Notes under the pieces: model-generated
Database searches by the model: none
What the model was told of the DNA's origin: nothing
The model's input: the letters and a program-made list of their open reading frames with translations, nothing else
Translations under genes and position numbers: made by a program
Origin: Phoronis australis
Lineage: Eukaryota > Phoronida > Phoronidae
Direction: 5' to 3'
DNA: 64,000 bases
Assembly: GCA_002633005.1 (NCBI GenBank)
Contig: NMRA01000264.1
Coordinates: 380,859-444,858 of the forward strand
Shown: one piece after another, positions 1-13,420 of the stretch
Position numbering within the stretch: position 1 is the first letter of the stretch
How the letters are laid out: the number at the start of each line of letters is the position of its first letter

Positions 1-376
1 AAGTGGTGGCATTTTGGAAACGAACATTTGACTGACAAGACCGCAATGGCTCACCTTTGGCCTATTTAAAGATTGAGGTCATGAATTGGAGCGTGCGCAG
101 TATAAAAATGGTGAGTTCACGATTTTGGGAACTGAAATAGGGACTGCTCGAAAAAAAAGTTTCATAACGGGAGTATTTGTTCAAGTTGGAAGGAATTAAA
201 CACATCGGCAACCTCCTAAGGTGTTCCTCTATGCGCAAAAGATATTTAGAACAACGTGACTTTGATGGTTTAGTCGGTGCGAGGCAAAATTCGCCGAAAA
301 GCTTCCGGCGTACAGAGCGCCTATAGCCTCTACATCGCCTCTGCTTCGGGCCAACAGAGGCGATGGTCATTGCCTA
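1..376 (+). mobile_element. Right arm of a foldback/Mutator-like element, truncated by window edge
   Basis: This sequence closely matches, in reverse orientation, the left arm of the element at 36201-37144, and matches that element's right arm directly. The match ends at the same outer terminus, GGTCATTGCCTA, at 376. The other half lies before the window, so its target duplication cannot be checked. A minus-strand open frame covers 62-370 and similar frames occur in the other copies. Since these frames lie within terminal repeats, I treat them as by-products and not as genes. Confidence 0.65.
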
Positions 377-2653
377 GTTTACATCGAGACATAGAGTACA
401 ATACATTACAACTAGAAAGATTATTGTCACGGCGTGACAATAACGGACTCTGCGCGTGCGCATACTGGAATTATTATGGGAAGTTATTGACAGCAACCCG
501 TTTACCAATATGAAAAGGAATTCTTTAAAATTATAGGAGAAATTACATGTTAATATTTTGATGACCTTTCCACTAGTTGACCTATTCCAGTGCATTATGC
601 ACCCCAATCGGGGAATAATTGTAAACTCGATTTAAAGTGTGGTTAATGCTAAGAATCACAGATGTTTTACTTTAAGCACTTCAGAATACAAGATGAATGA
701 ATTGGTCAAAGTTTCAGAAGAAAAGTGCACCTATTGACCCCATGGGTGCACCAAATGACCTGAAAATTTAGACGCACAGAGTAATAAGAATAAAATTGAA
801 GAAAACCCAGGAACAACAGTACTCTGTGCTTACATGCGCAGAGTAATGATTACATGTTACCAGAAGTAGGGTGAGCAAACCAATAAAGCGGAAATTCAGC
901 AAGAGCGAAATTTTGCCATTTTCCATGATTTTCACAACCTCATATCTATAAGCATACTAAGTGGTGGAAAATGAAAAGTATGCCAGTGAAATATTTAATT
1001 TTTCTTCTTTCTATTGATATCCATTACAAAAAATTTGGGCATTATTGAGTGTTCTTAAAAATTGAAGTAAAGCGAGCCTTTCACAAATTTTTCACTCACC
1101 GCTAAATTCTTGTGACTTTCAGTAAGGGTCAAACTTTCAGCTGTTAAATGGCCGTTACTGAACCGATTTTAATTATATTTATATCAAACTGTTTGCTACA
1201 AAATTCTGCTTTCAATCCTGAGTGTACACTTTTTATTTTTTTGACAAAAATATGAGAAAATGTACTTTTTTAATTTACTGCCTTGCCACTCTTTCATCTG
1301 GAAAAATCCTGAAAGTACACTCAATGTCATAATTGCTTATCATGTCCTAATCCATTCCTGATCGTTTTTTTCACATTATCTCACCATTTCCATTTAGGAA
1401 CACTTCTAAAAAGGTAACTTCAGTCATTTTTCAAGAACCATGTTGACCTTTCCAGGGTTCAAACTAAACTCGAACCTGATTGGTCAAATGTATTCAACAG
1501 AACCAGTCAAAACTTCTCTAAGTTACAAAATTTAAAGTGGCCCAAACCTGGTAAAATATTTTCATTAAGATAATATAGAATACTTTTAAACTTTAATGTA
1601 CTTCAATTTTGGGGATAGAGTCATTTTTTTCTATTTTCTTCAAAAATATTTTTTGCTACACTTTTACTACCTCGTGGGGGCGCTGTGATCAGTTTCATTT
1701 TTCGAAAATTACATATTTCACCAAAATAAATGTTCAGTCAAGGCTGCAGTGCATCAAAACATTTTAGAATACAAATATGCTCTTTTTGGATAGTCACCAA
1801 CATAACACCACCTCAGTTTCTATATTATTTAATAGGAATGAAATTGATTTAAAGTTCGTTGAAATTTTAGGATCCAATTTAATTTTGTTTAATTAAAAAT
1901 GCATATTATCATTTTTTATCATTTGGTGTGCAACTTAAGATTGTGAAAACATTGATCTTACTTGGGAAAAAAGATTAATTTGCATAACTTTACAGGTTTT
2001 TAAGTAAATAACGAAATGCTCTGAAAAAGACTAGTTTTCTGGTTTTTGCTCATTTTGAATTCATTTGTTATGCAAATTACATTTTTTAGAATTATTTCAC
2101 AATCTTTTGGAGTAAAAGAAACATGTTCACTAAACCATAGTAATTCTTGAAGTGTTTTGTCATTTTCAAGGTAATAAATTGCTCTCTTTTTAAAACATCA
2201 CTTGTTCAACTTAGCTTCAGGGGCAAAAATGTCCTTTCACAAGTCGAAAAAAAACCAAGTCGATGGTGAATTTTTCAATTTTTGTTGTTCTTGTTCGTGC
2301 AAAATATAATAATTTGTGGTTTGGTGTCTATGCCATGTTGTTAACCTACTTGCAAAGGACTCTCCGTCTTATTTTAAGAGCACTGTGAGCTATGGATTCC
2401 CAAATATAGTTGTCTAAACTTGCCATTTTCTGTGGCCTGAAATTTCTGGGTGCCGTTTGCTGAAAAAAAGGCCATTTTTGAGGCCCTAAAATTCAGATAA
2501 CTCGAGAATCGCTGAAACGATTTGAAATATAATTCAAAAAGTTGTATGAACGGCATGTCTAAAGCTATCATTTAACACTCTTTTGAAGTGTTTCTAATGA
2601 AATTTGTATTTGTGTTTCCTCACCCTACCAGAAGTCGTGATACTAGACACTGA

Positions 2654-2688
2654 CCACCGTCCTACTGGCACAGCCAGTAGGACGGTGG
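2654..2688. repeat. Perfect 16-bp inverted repeat (hairpin)
   Basis: CCACCGTCCTACTGGC is followed by a 3-nt loop ACA and its exact reverse complement. It sits just before a fragment related to the foldback family. It could be the end of a small MITE or a transcribed stem-loop; nothing else identifies it. Confidence 0.75.
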
Positions 2689-2699
2689 AACTCCCATTG

Positions 2700-2770
2700 A
2701 TGCTTCATACGCCAGAAGCGTTTCGGGGAATTTTGCCTCACACTGACTACGTCATGTTGTTATAAATACA
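2700..2770 (-). mobile_element. Degraded fragment of the foldback element arm
   Basis: The segment reading CGCCAGAAGCGTTTCGG and then TTTTGCCTCACACTGACTA matches the corresponding part of the arm at 36201-36607 (CGCCGGAAGCTTTTCGG, then TTATGCCTCGCACTGGCTA). It is a short, diverged relic. Confidence 0.5.
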
Positions 2771-4039
2771 CTCTGGGAACCACGGCAATGGTTGTCCGCC
2801 TAAGCATAAAACCAGCTTGCTGTCATGCTCACCGAATTATTCCACTTCAATGTATATGCCCTGAATATGATTTTATTTAAGTGTCACAAATGTATAATAT
2901 CCGTTGATTCAAAAGTTTTCTTTAATTTATGCCGAGTTGTTTCAACTGTTCGTTGCTTTTCGGTCGCCAATTTATAAATTACACCTATGGTCGTCATATT
3001 CTGCCGCCTTTTGTAAGAACAGAAAAAGGCCAGGAAAATAGTGGAAAGTGATTTACAACAATTCTAGTTCAACCACAGACTGTTTTGAAGTTTAAGCAGT
3101 AAAATAACCAGCACTTGAAAATTAGAGATAACATGCAAACATGCTTATGTACAACTACCTGTAACATTTTTGTTCTAAATAAGTACTCTTCATGTAACTT
3201 GGCTACAGTCTTTCTTTTTCTCTGTTAACGCGTGTCAGCCAAAACAAAACTGTAAGCCTTCGATACTTGGTCAGCAGAAGTTGATCATTAGACCTCGATA
3301 CAGTTGTTCTAATAAATTACCCAATATCATATTGTTTGAACTTTTTTCTCACCTTACAGGCTTCTGCAATCATCAATGAATAAATAAATACCCAAGTTGA
3401 ATTGCATTTTATTGCTCAATCTATTAGTTTTACTTATAGTTATGTTATGCTGTGTTGTATGTACCAAATTAATATGGTGAAATAAATTCAATGTGTTATT
3501 TCAGTGTTGAAATTCTCTATCTATTCAAGTATTTTAATTTTCTTCAAATAAATCCAAAATACCTGAACCAAAAATTTCAACACTAGTGTTGAGCTTTGCA
3601 CAACGTTTTGCAATAAAAAACAAGTGGACAATATTTTGATGGCCAATGTGTGGGTAGAAACTGTTAAGCACCCAGCATGTTGCATTTGTCTGTTGCGTTT
3701 TTCCCTTGGCCTTATAGATGTTGGTTAGTGCCTGGGACAAATAGGTACACAATCCCTGGGTTGTTCTTTGTCCCGTCTGAAGAAAATTTAATTTCGAAAA
3801 TACCTTCTGAAAATGAACAAAAAAGTGCACTAGTAAAATCTACAAGTTTTTAAGGGGTGTCAAAAAACAGTCGGTAAATGCACCGATTTTTGTCTCATTT
3901 CTTTGATGTGTGTTTCTCCCAAGAGGTTAGTACCTAATGAGCAGAGGAGCACTCCAGATTGTAACGCTAAGTCCCGTGTAGCTGCGCTGCACACGAAAGA
4001 AGATGGCGGACGACCATTAGAGCCTGACGACGATAGGTA

Positions 4040-4205
4040 TCCCGACGATACCTTTTGCGCATATAGGAACACCTTAGGAGGCCGTCGTTGTATTTAATTC
4101 CTTCCAACTCGAACAAATACTCCCGTTATCAAACTTTTTCTTCAAGTAATCCCTCTTTCAGCATCCAAAATTGGTAACTCGCCATTTTCACACTCTGCAC
4201 GCTAG
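4040..4205 (-). mobile_element. Partial copy of the foldback element arm
   Basis: The stretch from TTTTGCGCATATAGGAACAC through TTTAATTCCTTCCAACTCG to CACTCTGCACGCT matches the inner part of the arms at 1-376 and 36201-36607. The sequence just upstream differs from the other copies, so the outer end is missing or replaced. Confidence 0.6.
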
Positions 4206-5546
4206 GGTATACATATGTCATGGCACCTGCGCCTTGCTGGGCTCAGTGTTAAAATAGCGAGTCTAATACTATTTGTTGGTTTGAACTAACGTTACCATCG
4301 TTTTGCCAAGATGCAATCGATTTGGACATGCCATAAACGGCATAAGAAGTTACGTGATACAACACGTTCTAAGGTTGAGGAGTCGGACTGTTAATTTAAG
4401 TACTAGTTACCATGATCGGCAGTCATACTTGAATTGATGTTTGGTTGCACTTAAATTGAAGCTAAGAAGGTTGCATCTATCCAAAACACCAATTCCCAAT
4501 TTTCTTAATTGCGAAACATAGTTGTTAATTTGTTATGCTTGATAGAATGCTTTCTTGATCAAAACATCTAGTTCAACCATCCACTTGTTCATTACAATGA
4601 ACCTTCTGTTGAAGGGATTGGAAATCCATTGTTTGATGTTATTTTCACATATTTAGTGGTTTGACTAATGTCATTTGTATTATTTAGTTGACAGGAGTTG
4701 GTGCATCTTTTCATTTCTTTGATGATTTTATTACGGGAAATCTAGTGTTTCCTAGGGTGTACTTCCATTGAAGGCTCTCGACCATTTCTAATGTTGACGT
4801 GGAAATGTGCATTTGAAATCTACATGGGATTCCTGTGCAACAGAATCTTTCCAAAATATAAACTGAGGACAGTGCTGTTACTTTAACACGGAATAATTTA
4901 GTTTCTAAGTTACCTTACACGCATAAATTTTGAAATTCTAAGCTCCAGCAGTCTGCAACCAATGATGTCAACAGAAAGTCATAGCATGATACGTACATCA
5001 CTCGGCATTGGAAAGGCTCCTTTATTATAAGGAGTTAATAAAAGATCTTTAGAGCTGTCCTGTAACTGGCTACCATCAATTTAAGTATCACCGTACAACA
5101 TTTTTAGTGCGATCAAGGTACATGTAGCATTTAGATCAAAAGTCCAGCTCAACCTGATCATTGATGAGTTGACTTCATAGCTTGCTAGTCAGTCCCTGGA
5201 AGTCCTACTACTTTGTCTAGGAAGAGATAGCGTTGGCCATTGGTCATAAAGGTTAACTTGTCTTTTATTGTCCCTAATTCTCTATGGGTGTTCTCATTAT
5301 GAACGTCCTCCTGGTATTACTTTAATTCTTTTTGTCAACCACAAGTCAGGCCTTACTGACCCAATCAGAGTACAATATTTTAAGGTTTACTCATTGCTCT
5401 TAACCAGTGTTCTTAGGTGTCATGGTAGTCTCTGACTCAACTGTGCCATTTCAAATTTGTATATGCTGTGCACACACTGAGAACAGACAGAGTTTGCTTT
5501 TGAGCTAACTGTCTTTTATATTGATATTTGTAATATTCTGTTGTAG
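4206..5546. other. Non-coding sequence 5' of the first visible TAF11 exon
   Basis: Probably intron or upstream flank of TAF11. No supported exon, promoter or repeat was found. Confidence 0.4.
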
Positions 5547-8500
5547 GGTTCTTGTTGCAAACTTCTCAGAGGAGCAGTTGGATAGATACGAGATGTTCCG
5601 ACGAGCCACATTTCCACGAGCGTCAGTGAAACGGGTATGTTGCACAGATTTGTACTTAAACCTGCCGTTAATCCAAACTCCACGGGAACTTAAAAAAATC
5701 TTGGGGACGCTACTTAGAAAACTTAATGAAGATTTCAGGTAATTTGCTTGAGTTGAAACTATTTTTATTCAAGCATTGAAGTCGCCATATCGAAGACGAT
5801 GATTTCGAGGCAGTCAGTCCGCGAGTTTTCACCCTGGGATTTCAGCACAATTCTCTGTAAAATGATCGTAATTTAGCAGCAAAGTTTGAATAGCAATTCA
5901 CAACAGTTATGTTGAAAGCCATACAAAGATTACAGATACGTCACAGAGCGTAAATTTGATGAATCTTAGCTTCCGATTTCACCCGTTTCGGAGACCGGGT
6001 TTCAACCGCCTTGGGTTATAATAAGCGTCCCCCCTGAACCGAACTTTTCTAAGCGCCCTGGGCGGTTATTACGGTGAATACGGTATTCAATTGAATTGTG
6101 TGGTCTCGCGCTGATAACTGTGTGACAGTTAACGTAATACACGTGGATATTTTAAAGCCTAAACCTGGGTTATGTTACATAAGTGCATGGCAAGACACTC
6201 ACGAAAAAGCGGAATCACGGCATTATGAGAGAAAGAGTGAGAGAATGAGGGAATGAGACTTTTATGATAAAAACGTATAAATTACAACTTCACATAGAAT
6301 ACAGAAAACAGCAAACGTTGGGATGGTTAAAAAATGCTAGACCTGAGGCCACCTAATACAAAAATTATAAGACAAATTATAAGACAAACATTGCCATGTG
6401 TTTCAAGGGAAGCACGTGATCACAGGCATGAATGTTGTGCGTCTATGGGAATACATCCCTAATTAATTTTTATAGTGTTAGATTCAACTAGATCAAGTTT
6501 GTGTCTTGTGTTCATGTTACATAATCCACATATTGATTGATATCACTTCATAAACCTGGCTTCACATGAACAGTTACACAATACAAACATTGTCCAAAGG
6601 GAATGATGATTTTATATAAATGTCCTGTTGTTTCCAAAAGTGAAAATGCTAATTGCTTTTACTTACTGTGTTTTGAAATTGTTCTGTTTTCCCAGGTTTC
6701 TCGTTTGCTTTTTAAATATAGTTTATTGTAATTGGTTCTCCTGAGCTCTGAACCCCAAAGGAGGTCATTTGCAAGGCAGATATTAGTGTCCTAAGATTTA
6801 ATGATATGTGGCCTCTTGATATTTACTGTGAATGATGCTTTTTAAGGTTATCTCAAACCTTATTTAGTTACCTTGATATCAAGAGGACCTGGCTATGTCA
6901 ACTAGTAAAGATATATATTTTCTGAAAGAAAAAAGGTCAAAGATTATAAAAATATGTTCATATTTATGTGCCCCTGTTATTGTTACGTTAACACGTTTTT
7001 GAAGTCAAAATTTCATTTTTGAGAAAGAAACATTCATAGAAAAATAACCCCTGGGTCGATTTTTATGAAACCATTTGTAAATGAAAATTTCCACAATTTG
7101 CCCTAAAAATGCTGTTTGGAGTTTACGATTACTCATTAAGTTATGTTTCTATGCCAAATTAACTCACAAAACGTAAGGCATTTTTGTAAAAAATAGCAGT
7201 CGTATTTGCTATCTTATGGTACATAAAAACCAGGTGTTGAAAAGAAAATCCTAACAGCGTTTTCTAGATTGATAAACAAATGTTAAAATGAGAAAGTTTC
7301 AGTGAAATTGATGGAGCCGTTTTCGAGAACTTTTGTTCCTAAGATCAAATTAAGTCGATTTGCCGAGAAAAAGCAGAAAAAGTTACGAGTCTTCAAAATT
7401 TGTTGGTTATCACTTAATAATTATTCGATGAAAACTTGTTCACTATTTGAGCATTCACTCACTTTGTCAACTGAATTTGCGGTGTGTAATTAACTTAATT
7501 ATCACTAAAATGTTTTAATTGTGTGAATGTGCCTTGAGTCAAGCTAGGTCAAAGCGAGGTCAACTGTTGAGTAGGTCAATAGTTCACTGTGATACACACC
7601 ATGCGCCGCGGAGACTGATATGAAACCAAGTACAAAATGGACAACAGAAGTTGAGACGGTGGTTAAAGTGCGTTGTTAGCACGACTATCTATTTTCACAA
7701 CTTGCTGTGTTTGTGAACACAAAGTCACAGATGTATACGTTGACTCGAACGCGGTGCATTCGTTCTCTGCAGTCATATGCATGCAGACGCATTACTCCCT
7801 CGGGATCAAAAATATGTTTTGTCTTCGTTTTCGCGGCATCTTACTATCCCGTGTACATCTCGTTGACTCAGTATTATGGCGACTCGGTAAATGAAAGGAC
7901 TGAGGGTACATGCAGAACTGATCTATGTCTGGCAATTTTAGTGACAGCCCTGTAACCTTTGACCTGGGATAAGTAAACACGTTTCCACTCGGCTGAAGGT
8001 GTTTCTACTAAATCATTCTTTTCTACTACACGGTATATATTTCGTATTTGAACTTCCCCGAGAATGAAGATAAGGTATTTTGTTAGACATATGTGAAATA
8101 TTGTAAAAGCGGTCATTTTTTGTGAGTAAGGTTCGAGACATCCTTAATAATGTGTTGAATGAGCCCAGTATTCACTTTTGATGAAATTTTAATCTGCATT
8201 TGTCATGCGATATAAGTTTTTCTTTCATCATGTTAATTGTTATTTAGTTTTGAAATCCTTTTCAATTATTATCCTGCTGCGAATGCTGAAAATATCTTTT
8301 GTACTTTTTTCGTAACATGCTTAGTCATTATTCAAATACTATTATACACCAAGAATCTCAATATAATAACCATTGATACTAAAAACGTATTAAAGTAATA
8401 ACACGATTGTTAATTTCAGTTAATGCAATCCATCACTGGTAGCACGTTATCACAGAATGTTGTTATTGCTATGGCTGGTATTACAAAAGTCTTTGTTGGA

Positions 8501-9354
8501 GAAGTCATGGAAGAAGGTAATCCATTTAAGGAGTCTTGTTTACGCAGTTGGCTGCTTGCGTTTTGTGAACTTATCAGAGATTCAGTTGTACTTACGTTTG
8601 GTCCTTTTTTGTTTTTTACTTTTAAGCAGACAGTTTGTTTTTGTTTTTATATATTGGGATTCACGTCTTTATAATTTCTGGTTGTAATTTTAAAGATATT
8701 TACAAATTCATTTGTTAATAGCTGTATTAGCCACCAGCAGTGTAATTAACATTCAGCGCTACTGTACCTTTGGAATACTTTTAACGAAGGCAAAATTAGT
8801 GTGGTTTTCAGATGAATGGCAGACACTATTTCACATGTCAATCGTAGCTGCAATTTATGATGCCATATGTGCTACTGAGTGACCACTTTATGAAACCTCA
8901 GAGTTACAGTGTGGAAAAATGCACTTTCATATGAAGAATAAACACATTTCTTTGGGAATATTTTTTTTGTTATTTACATTTGGAATTGTTTACAAAGCTG
9001 AGTATACAATTTGGTGAGCAAGGTTTTGAGGCAGACCCTGGTCCTTTGGTTTCCAATTCCACATTTACACAGTGTATAGAACTAGTTCTGCTTAAATTGC
9101 CAAGAGACCTTAGGTAGTGTATATTAAGCAAATGTTGATTTACATATTTGCGGCTATCATGAGGTAAGACATTTTTAAAATAACTAGAAATTCTATTTAT
9201 ACTAACGAATTTCATTCAAGCCCTGGACTGTAAAGAGAAATGGGGAGATCAAGGCCCTGTCCAGCCAAAACACCTCAGGGAAGCAGTGAGACGGCTTAAA
9301 GAACGGGGGCTAATACCCACTACGAAACACAAGAAAGTCATGTTTCCAAGGTGA
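5547..9354 (+). CDS. TAF11: TAF11 (TFIID subunit), C-terminal three coding exons; partial
   Basis: TAF11 (TAFII28) is a histone-fold subunit of TFIID that pairs with TAF13 in RNA polymerase II initiation. Three exons join in frame: 5547-5634 (acceptor TTGTAG, donor GTATGT), 8420-8516 and 9221-9354, ending in TGA at 9352-9354. The first encodes the conserved start of the histone-fold region, [18 protein letters not shown]. The second encodes [20 protein letters not shown] and [10 protein letters not shown]. The third encodes [25 protein letters not shown] and ends KHKKVMFPR. This matches the remembered metazoan TAF11 core in order and spacing, and ends about where the human protein does. The usual acidic N-terminal half is not visible. 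Intron 5635-8419 carries a 1.3 kb TTAA-bounded element. The product call is certain; the N-terminal extent is unknown. Confidence 0.95.
6842..8147. mobile_element. TTAA-bounded DNA transposon, copy A (piggyBac-type MITE candidate)
   Basis: The element starts TTAAGGTTATCTCAAACCTT and ends with AATAAGG-type sequence through CATCCTTAA. The ends form an imperfect ~19-bp terminal inverted repeat immediately inside TTAA on both sides. A second copy with matching interior lies at 54282-56163. No transposase frame is seen, so it is probably non-autonomous. TTAA target duplications are the hallmark of piggyBac insertion; the superfamily call is inferred from that alone. It lies in a TAF11 intron. Confidence 0.65.
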
Positions 9355-12300
9355 TGTTTCTGTTGTGCAATGGTGTTGAGGATGAAGTGCAGAACTTCAG
9401 CTGTTGATTGCTGGCGGTGTCCTGTTGTTAGAAGGCAATAACTTGCTAAAGTTAACTTACTGCTATATGCCTCTCATCGAGTTCAAGTTGAGATTTTCAC
9501 ATAGGTTGTTACATGTTAGTAAGATAAGTCAAATGTAAGCTCCCTCTGTTGTGTATAAATTGTGACAAAGAAACATCCAGCTGATGTTGCGTTGTGGAAG
9601 TCTGGAAGTCTTACAGGATGTATCATTAACATAACATTGCACAATCCTAAAGTAATGTGACAAAATGCCCCAGAATAATGACTGAGCACAAGTGTCATAG
9701 TGACCATGGTAACCATCTGTTATGAGCAAGAATGATGAAAAGGTTATAAGAAAGTTGAAACTCTTTTCTACATTGACTTTGTCATGGCTACGAGTCATGA
9801 CCAGTCACAACCCATCATTTGTGCCGTGATCGGAATTTGAAAACATCATGGGGAAACGATATGTTGTCTTATTCAGTAGTAGGATTTGTTGTAGGCGATT
9901 AAAATCGTAGTGTACTTGTTTTCAAATGTTTCATACTGAGTGCTTTGGCAAGTGTAACATTAATTTTTTGTCAAAAATATAATTTTAGTGTTAAGATGGC
10001 CAAACATTTTGTATTCGACAAGCTGGACAACATAGGACTTGTAGTGCATTAATGACTTTTGAGACCTGGATTTGTCCGAGCTGTGTTTTGTAGACTCGAG
10101 AACCTCATGAAAAAGCATGGCCTTGCAAATGGACATGCATGAAAGCCTCAGTGTTTCGTATGTTGGGGAGATTACGCGTTTACTCAAGCGAAATGACAAC
10201 CATGCTGGCGATGTTGGTCTATGAGTTGGCATGTTCAATAAAATTCACCATTTCCACTCAAGAAGCAGTTTTCTGGCTTAGTGTTTCGCTAATGTCGTGG
10301 GTTACACAATGCAGTCCAATTTGAGTTTAATTGCATGTGTCCGACATGTGCTGTCGCGTAAATATACCAACGAAACCCATAGTGCTACACAAGTTAAACT
10401 AAGTAGCTGCTGGTTTTCAAGGCATAATGTGACTACTAAGACTAGAAAATAGTTTTGAGAATATATATGTACAAGTAAGTATAAAGTTTCTGGCAAAAAA
10501 GAGCAACATTTTTCACTTACTGCATTTTGCTTTCAATTGCGTAAGTTTGTGTTTTTAAAAACATCTGACAGTTGTGATTGTGAACTGACATCTTAAAGAT
10601 GTTAGCAATTTTTTAATGTAGGCACTGCTGATGGTTGAGATGATTTTGCATAATATCTCATGTGCAGACTGTGGTACATTTTAACTTTGCATTAAATTTA
10701 GTCTGAATTGTGAACATTCTTCACATATGAGTGTATTCTATTACGTGTTGAACATAACATGAACTTGATCAATATTTCAAGAATGTACATTGAATATTTC
10801 GAAATATTTTCAATAATAAAATTTTTTTTTGAAATTAATTTTGTGGTGATATTTCATTACTTCATATAACACAAGCTTTAGTATTCTCTTGTATTTCTAT
10901 AGACATGACAAGTTACACACACTGGACGGAACCAACATTGTATATACATTATTATTAATAATAAATATAAACAGCCAATCAATCTTACTATATCAAAATC
11001 ATTACTGTGTAACTTCACTCTACCCTGTGAAAGACGACCAACCTAACACTTCTGATTAATTGTGCAAGGTAAAAATTACTTAGTTCAGAAACTGTGAACA
11101 CTGAAACTAGACAGAAAAGAGGATTTGAAGGAAAGCGTTTTCACAACTTCACAGCAAATCCTCATTAATTTCAAAAATTATGAACAACCACTTTGAACAA
11201 AAGTCACTAAATTTTCAATATTTGAAATAATAATAACAAGTCAACCTAGTGGTGATGAATATTTCTGTTGATCTGTCATTCCCGTTAAAACAAACTCTAT
11301 TCAATTCATGGTGTTACATGAATGTTGAGAACTTGACGAGTTAAAGAACCATAATTACAAATGGTTCCAACTTGAACATAAATCAAACCAAATGCATTGC
11401 ATGCGACTTTAACATAAACACGTGAACAGAAAAGGACAATATTGCTTTGTTCTAAACAAGAAAATCGTTACTTAAATTAAGTTCTTATCAAAGAATTATG
11501 CGCACTCAAAAGCTCACGCAATGTGGTGAAGTCAAAATGGCACACAAATAAAAAGACTACCCAATGTTCCTGAAGTCGATAATCTTACGAAACTGACACA
11601 ACTTCACTAGTACTCAACAGAGTGGGACATAGACTTCAGGAAACACGATTTATTTGGTGTAATAAGATGCCTAGGAGACACTCTGATGAACGGCATGTCC
11701 ATTAAACCGAAAGTATTGTCAGCAGTATATGCTCAAAGTGTAGCAATAAAATTTCATTTATCCTTTTAATTGCTTTGAAACTTTAATGGACTCCACACCA
11801 GCACTTCATTGGCAAAATCATGCAAAAATTTTCCCTCTCAAGTAACAACTGACCAATGCCTGACAAAAGTGAGCGACAACCAAGCCATAACCCCAAGGGG
11901 AGATCGAAAAAATCTTTCTCACCACTAACATTAATACCCAGGAATAACTGCATGAATGTTTCAAGTCTTTTTAAAAGCAATTGGGAGAAATCAAGACAAT
12001 TCATCGAATAAAACACTTAAGTTTAAAAAAAAAACGACAATGCTCAACGAGAATAGAATGAGCGAGCTGACGTCCACGAGGTGGTGCTAATGAAAAACTG
12101 TATTGTATGAATAGATGGAGTACAGCAAGCTATTCACAAGAATGGAGGATTTATGGGATAAGGATGACGTGTGACTTGAATGTATGCATTTCTGCAGACT
12201 GTGCAGTTGTTTCACAAGCGCCACCTAGTGAATTCAAGGTTCATCATGATATATTGCAATCAATAATGTACTACAGAAGACTTTAAACAGATGTTACAAG

Positions 12301-13353
12301 AAAGCAATGCATGAGATGAGGCATTTTGTCTATCAACATAAAAACATCAGAGATCACTGAGAAAGACAAAGGTCAAACGTCCATTAAAAAGCATATCCAA
12401 CAATGCTAAGAAAATAAAATATATGAAAACAAAAAATGGCTGTCGAATGTGCTTGCGTGTTGGACGGACTTTCAAAAAAATCATGCTACATTAACTGGAA
12501 TGTATGAGACAAGGAATATAGACCCTCAAAATACTGAGAAGTAGAATGACGCAACTTAGTATATTCAAACAGGGAATAGCAGGCTTGACTAAAGGGCTGG
12601 AAATCAACTACCTACTTGAGTGAATAAATTAAGTTAATTAGTGGTTACAGACATCAAAGTACATTCAATACTATACAACCACATGAAAAGTTAGACAGTG
12701 ATAGAAAAAGCACATTTACCAGATATACTCTTTCCGTTTATTACAAGTTGTATAGTTTTTAGACCCTTCAATGGTAATTAAATTAAATTACAAAATAGAT
12801 TTCATGACTGCATTTGGCAGTGCCATACTTTTCAACCAATGACATGAACACAACAGTTTTGGCCAATCAAAATCTTGTAAAACCAAAGTACAAGACACCA
12901 ATAAATAGTTGTTAGTCTGATATGTGGATCACAAATGAAGATACTTTGGTTTTTAAGCCAAAATTTATGATTGTTCTGTAAAAAACACAATATAAAAAAC
13001 AAATATTAATTTTTTTCAATCACACTCTATGTTGTTTTTCATAACCAAAAACATGATCAAGGCAAAATTGAGCTGAAGGTATATCTTTTGGATGTGTGAC
13101 ACTACAGGATAATCTTGGTGCAACTCAACTATACATAGATGTGCAGTTAATGTCAAGTTCATAATCCACTAGCACTGAGAAATGACTTACAGCTCAGCTT
13201 TCCTACAAGATGTTTGGTTCCATATAGTGCTCTGGTATATTTAAATCACAGACATACAAGGCAGTAGCTAACTATAAGCCAGTCGAGAAGGTTTGAGATG
13301 TACAGCAGGTGACATGTTATGATGGTGTACTTATTCCAATTTTTAACAGAGGA

Positions 13354-13420
13354 GTGAAAACCAGTTTTCTCCTTTGAATGTCGGGCATTAAACTGGTTCT
13401 CAAAAACTGGGACCTCTGAG
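13354..13420. mobile_element. Hairpin MITE, ACCAGTTTTCTCC family
   Basis: The inverted arms (ACCAGTTTTCTCC side and AACTGGTTCTCAAA side) bracket a short GGGCATTAA-containing loop. Related hairpins occur near 33922, 48594 and 51692, so this is a dispersed repeat family. Confidence 0.6.

Larger units (their letters stand above)
377..3900. other. AT-rich non-coding region
   Basis: No exon could be supported here on either strand; the open frames are short and lack recognisable motifs. The stretch contains a perfect hairpin at 2654-2688 and a degraded piece of the foldback family at about 2700-2770. A 98-codon minus-strand frame at 3534-3830 resembles no family I know. The missing N-terminal exons of TAF11 could lie here or before the window, but I see no acidic, lysine-rich coding segment. 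Confidence 0.4.

Noticed and set aside
62-370. 102-codon minus-strand frame that recurs in copies at 36185-36418 (+) and 36845-37138 (-)
   Set aside because: It lies entirely within the terminal arms of the foldback element. The copies follow nucleotide similarity of the repeat, include indels, and show no domain.
3534-3830. 98-codon minus-strand frame as a transposase fragment
   Set aside because: No catalytic or zinc-binding motif could be identified and there is no repeat boundary around it.
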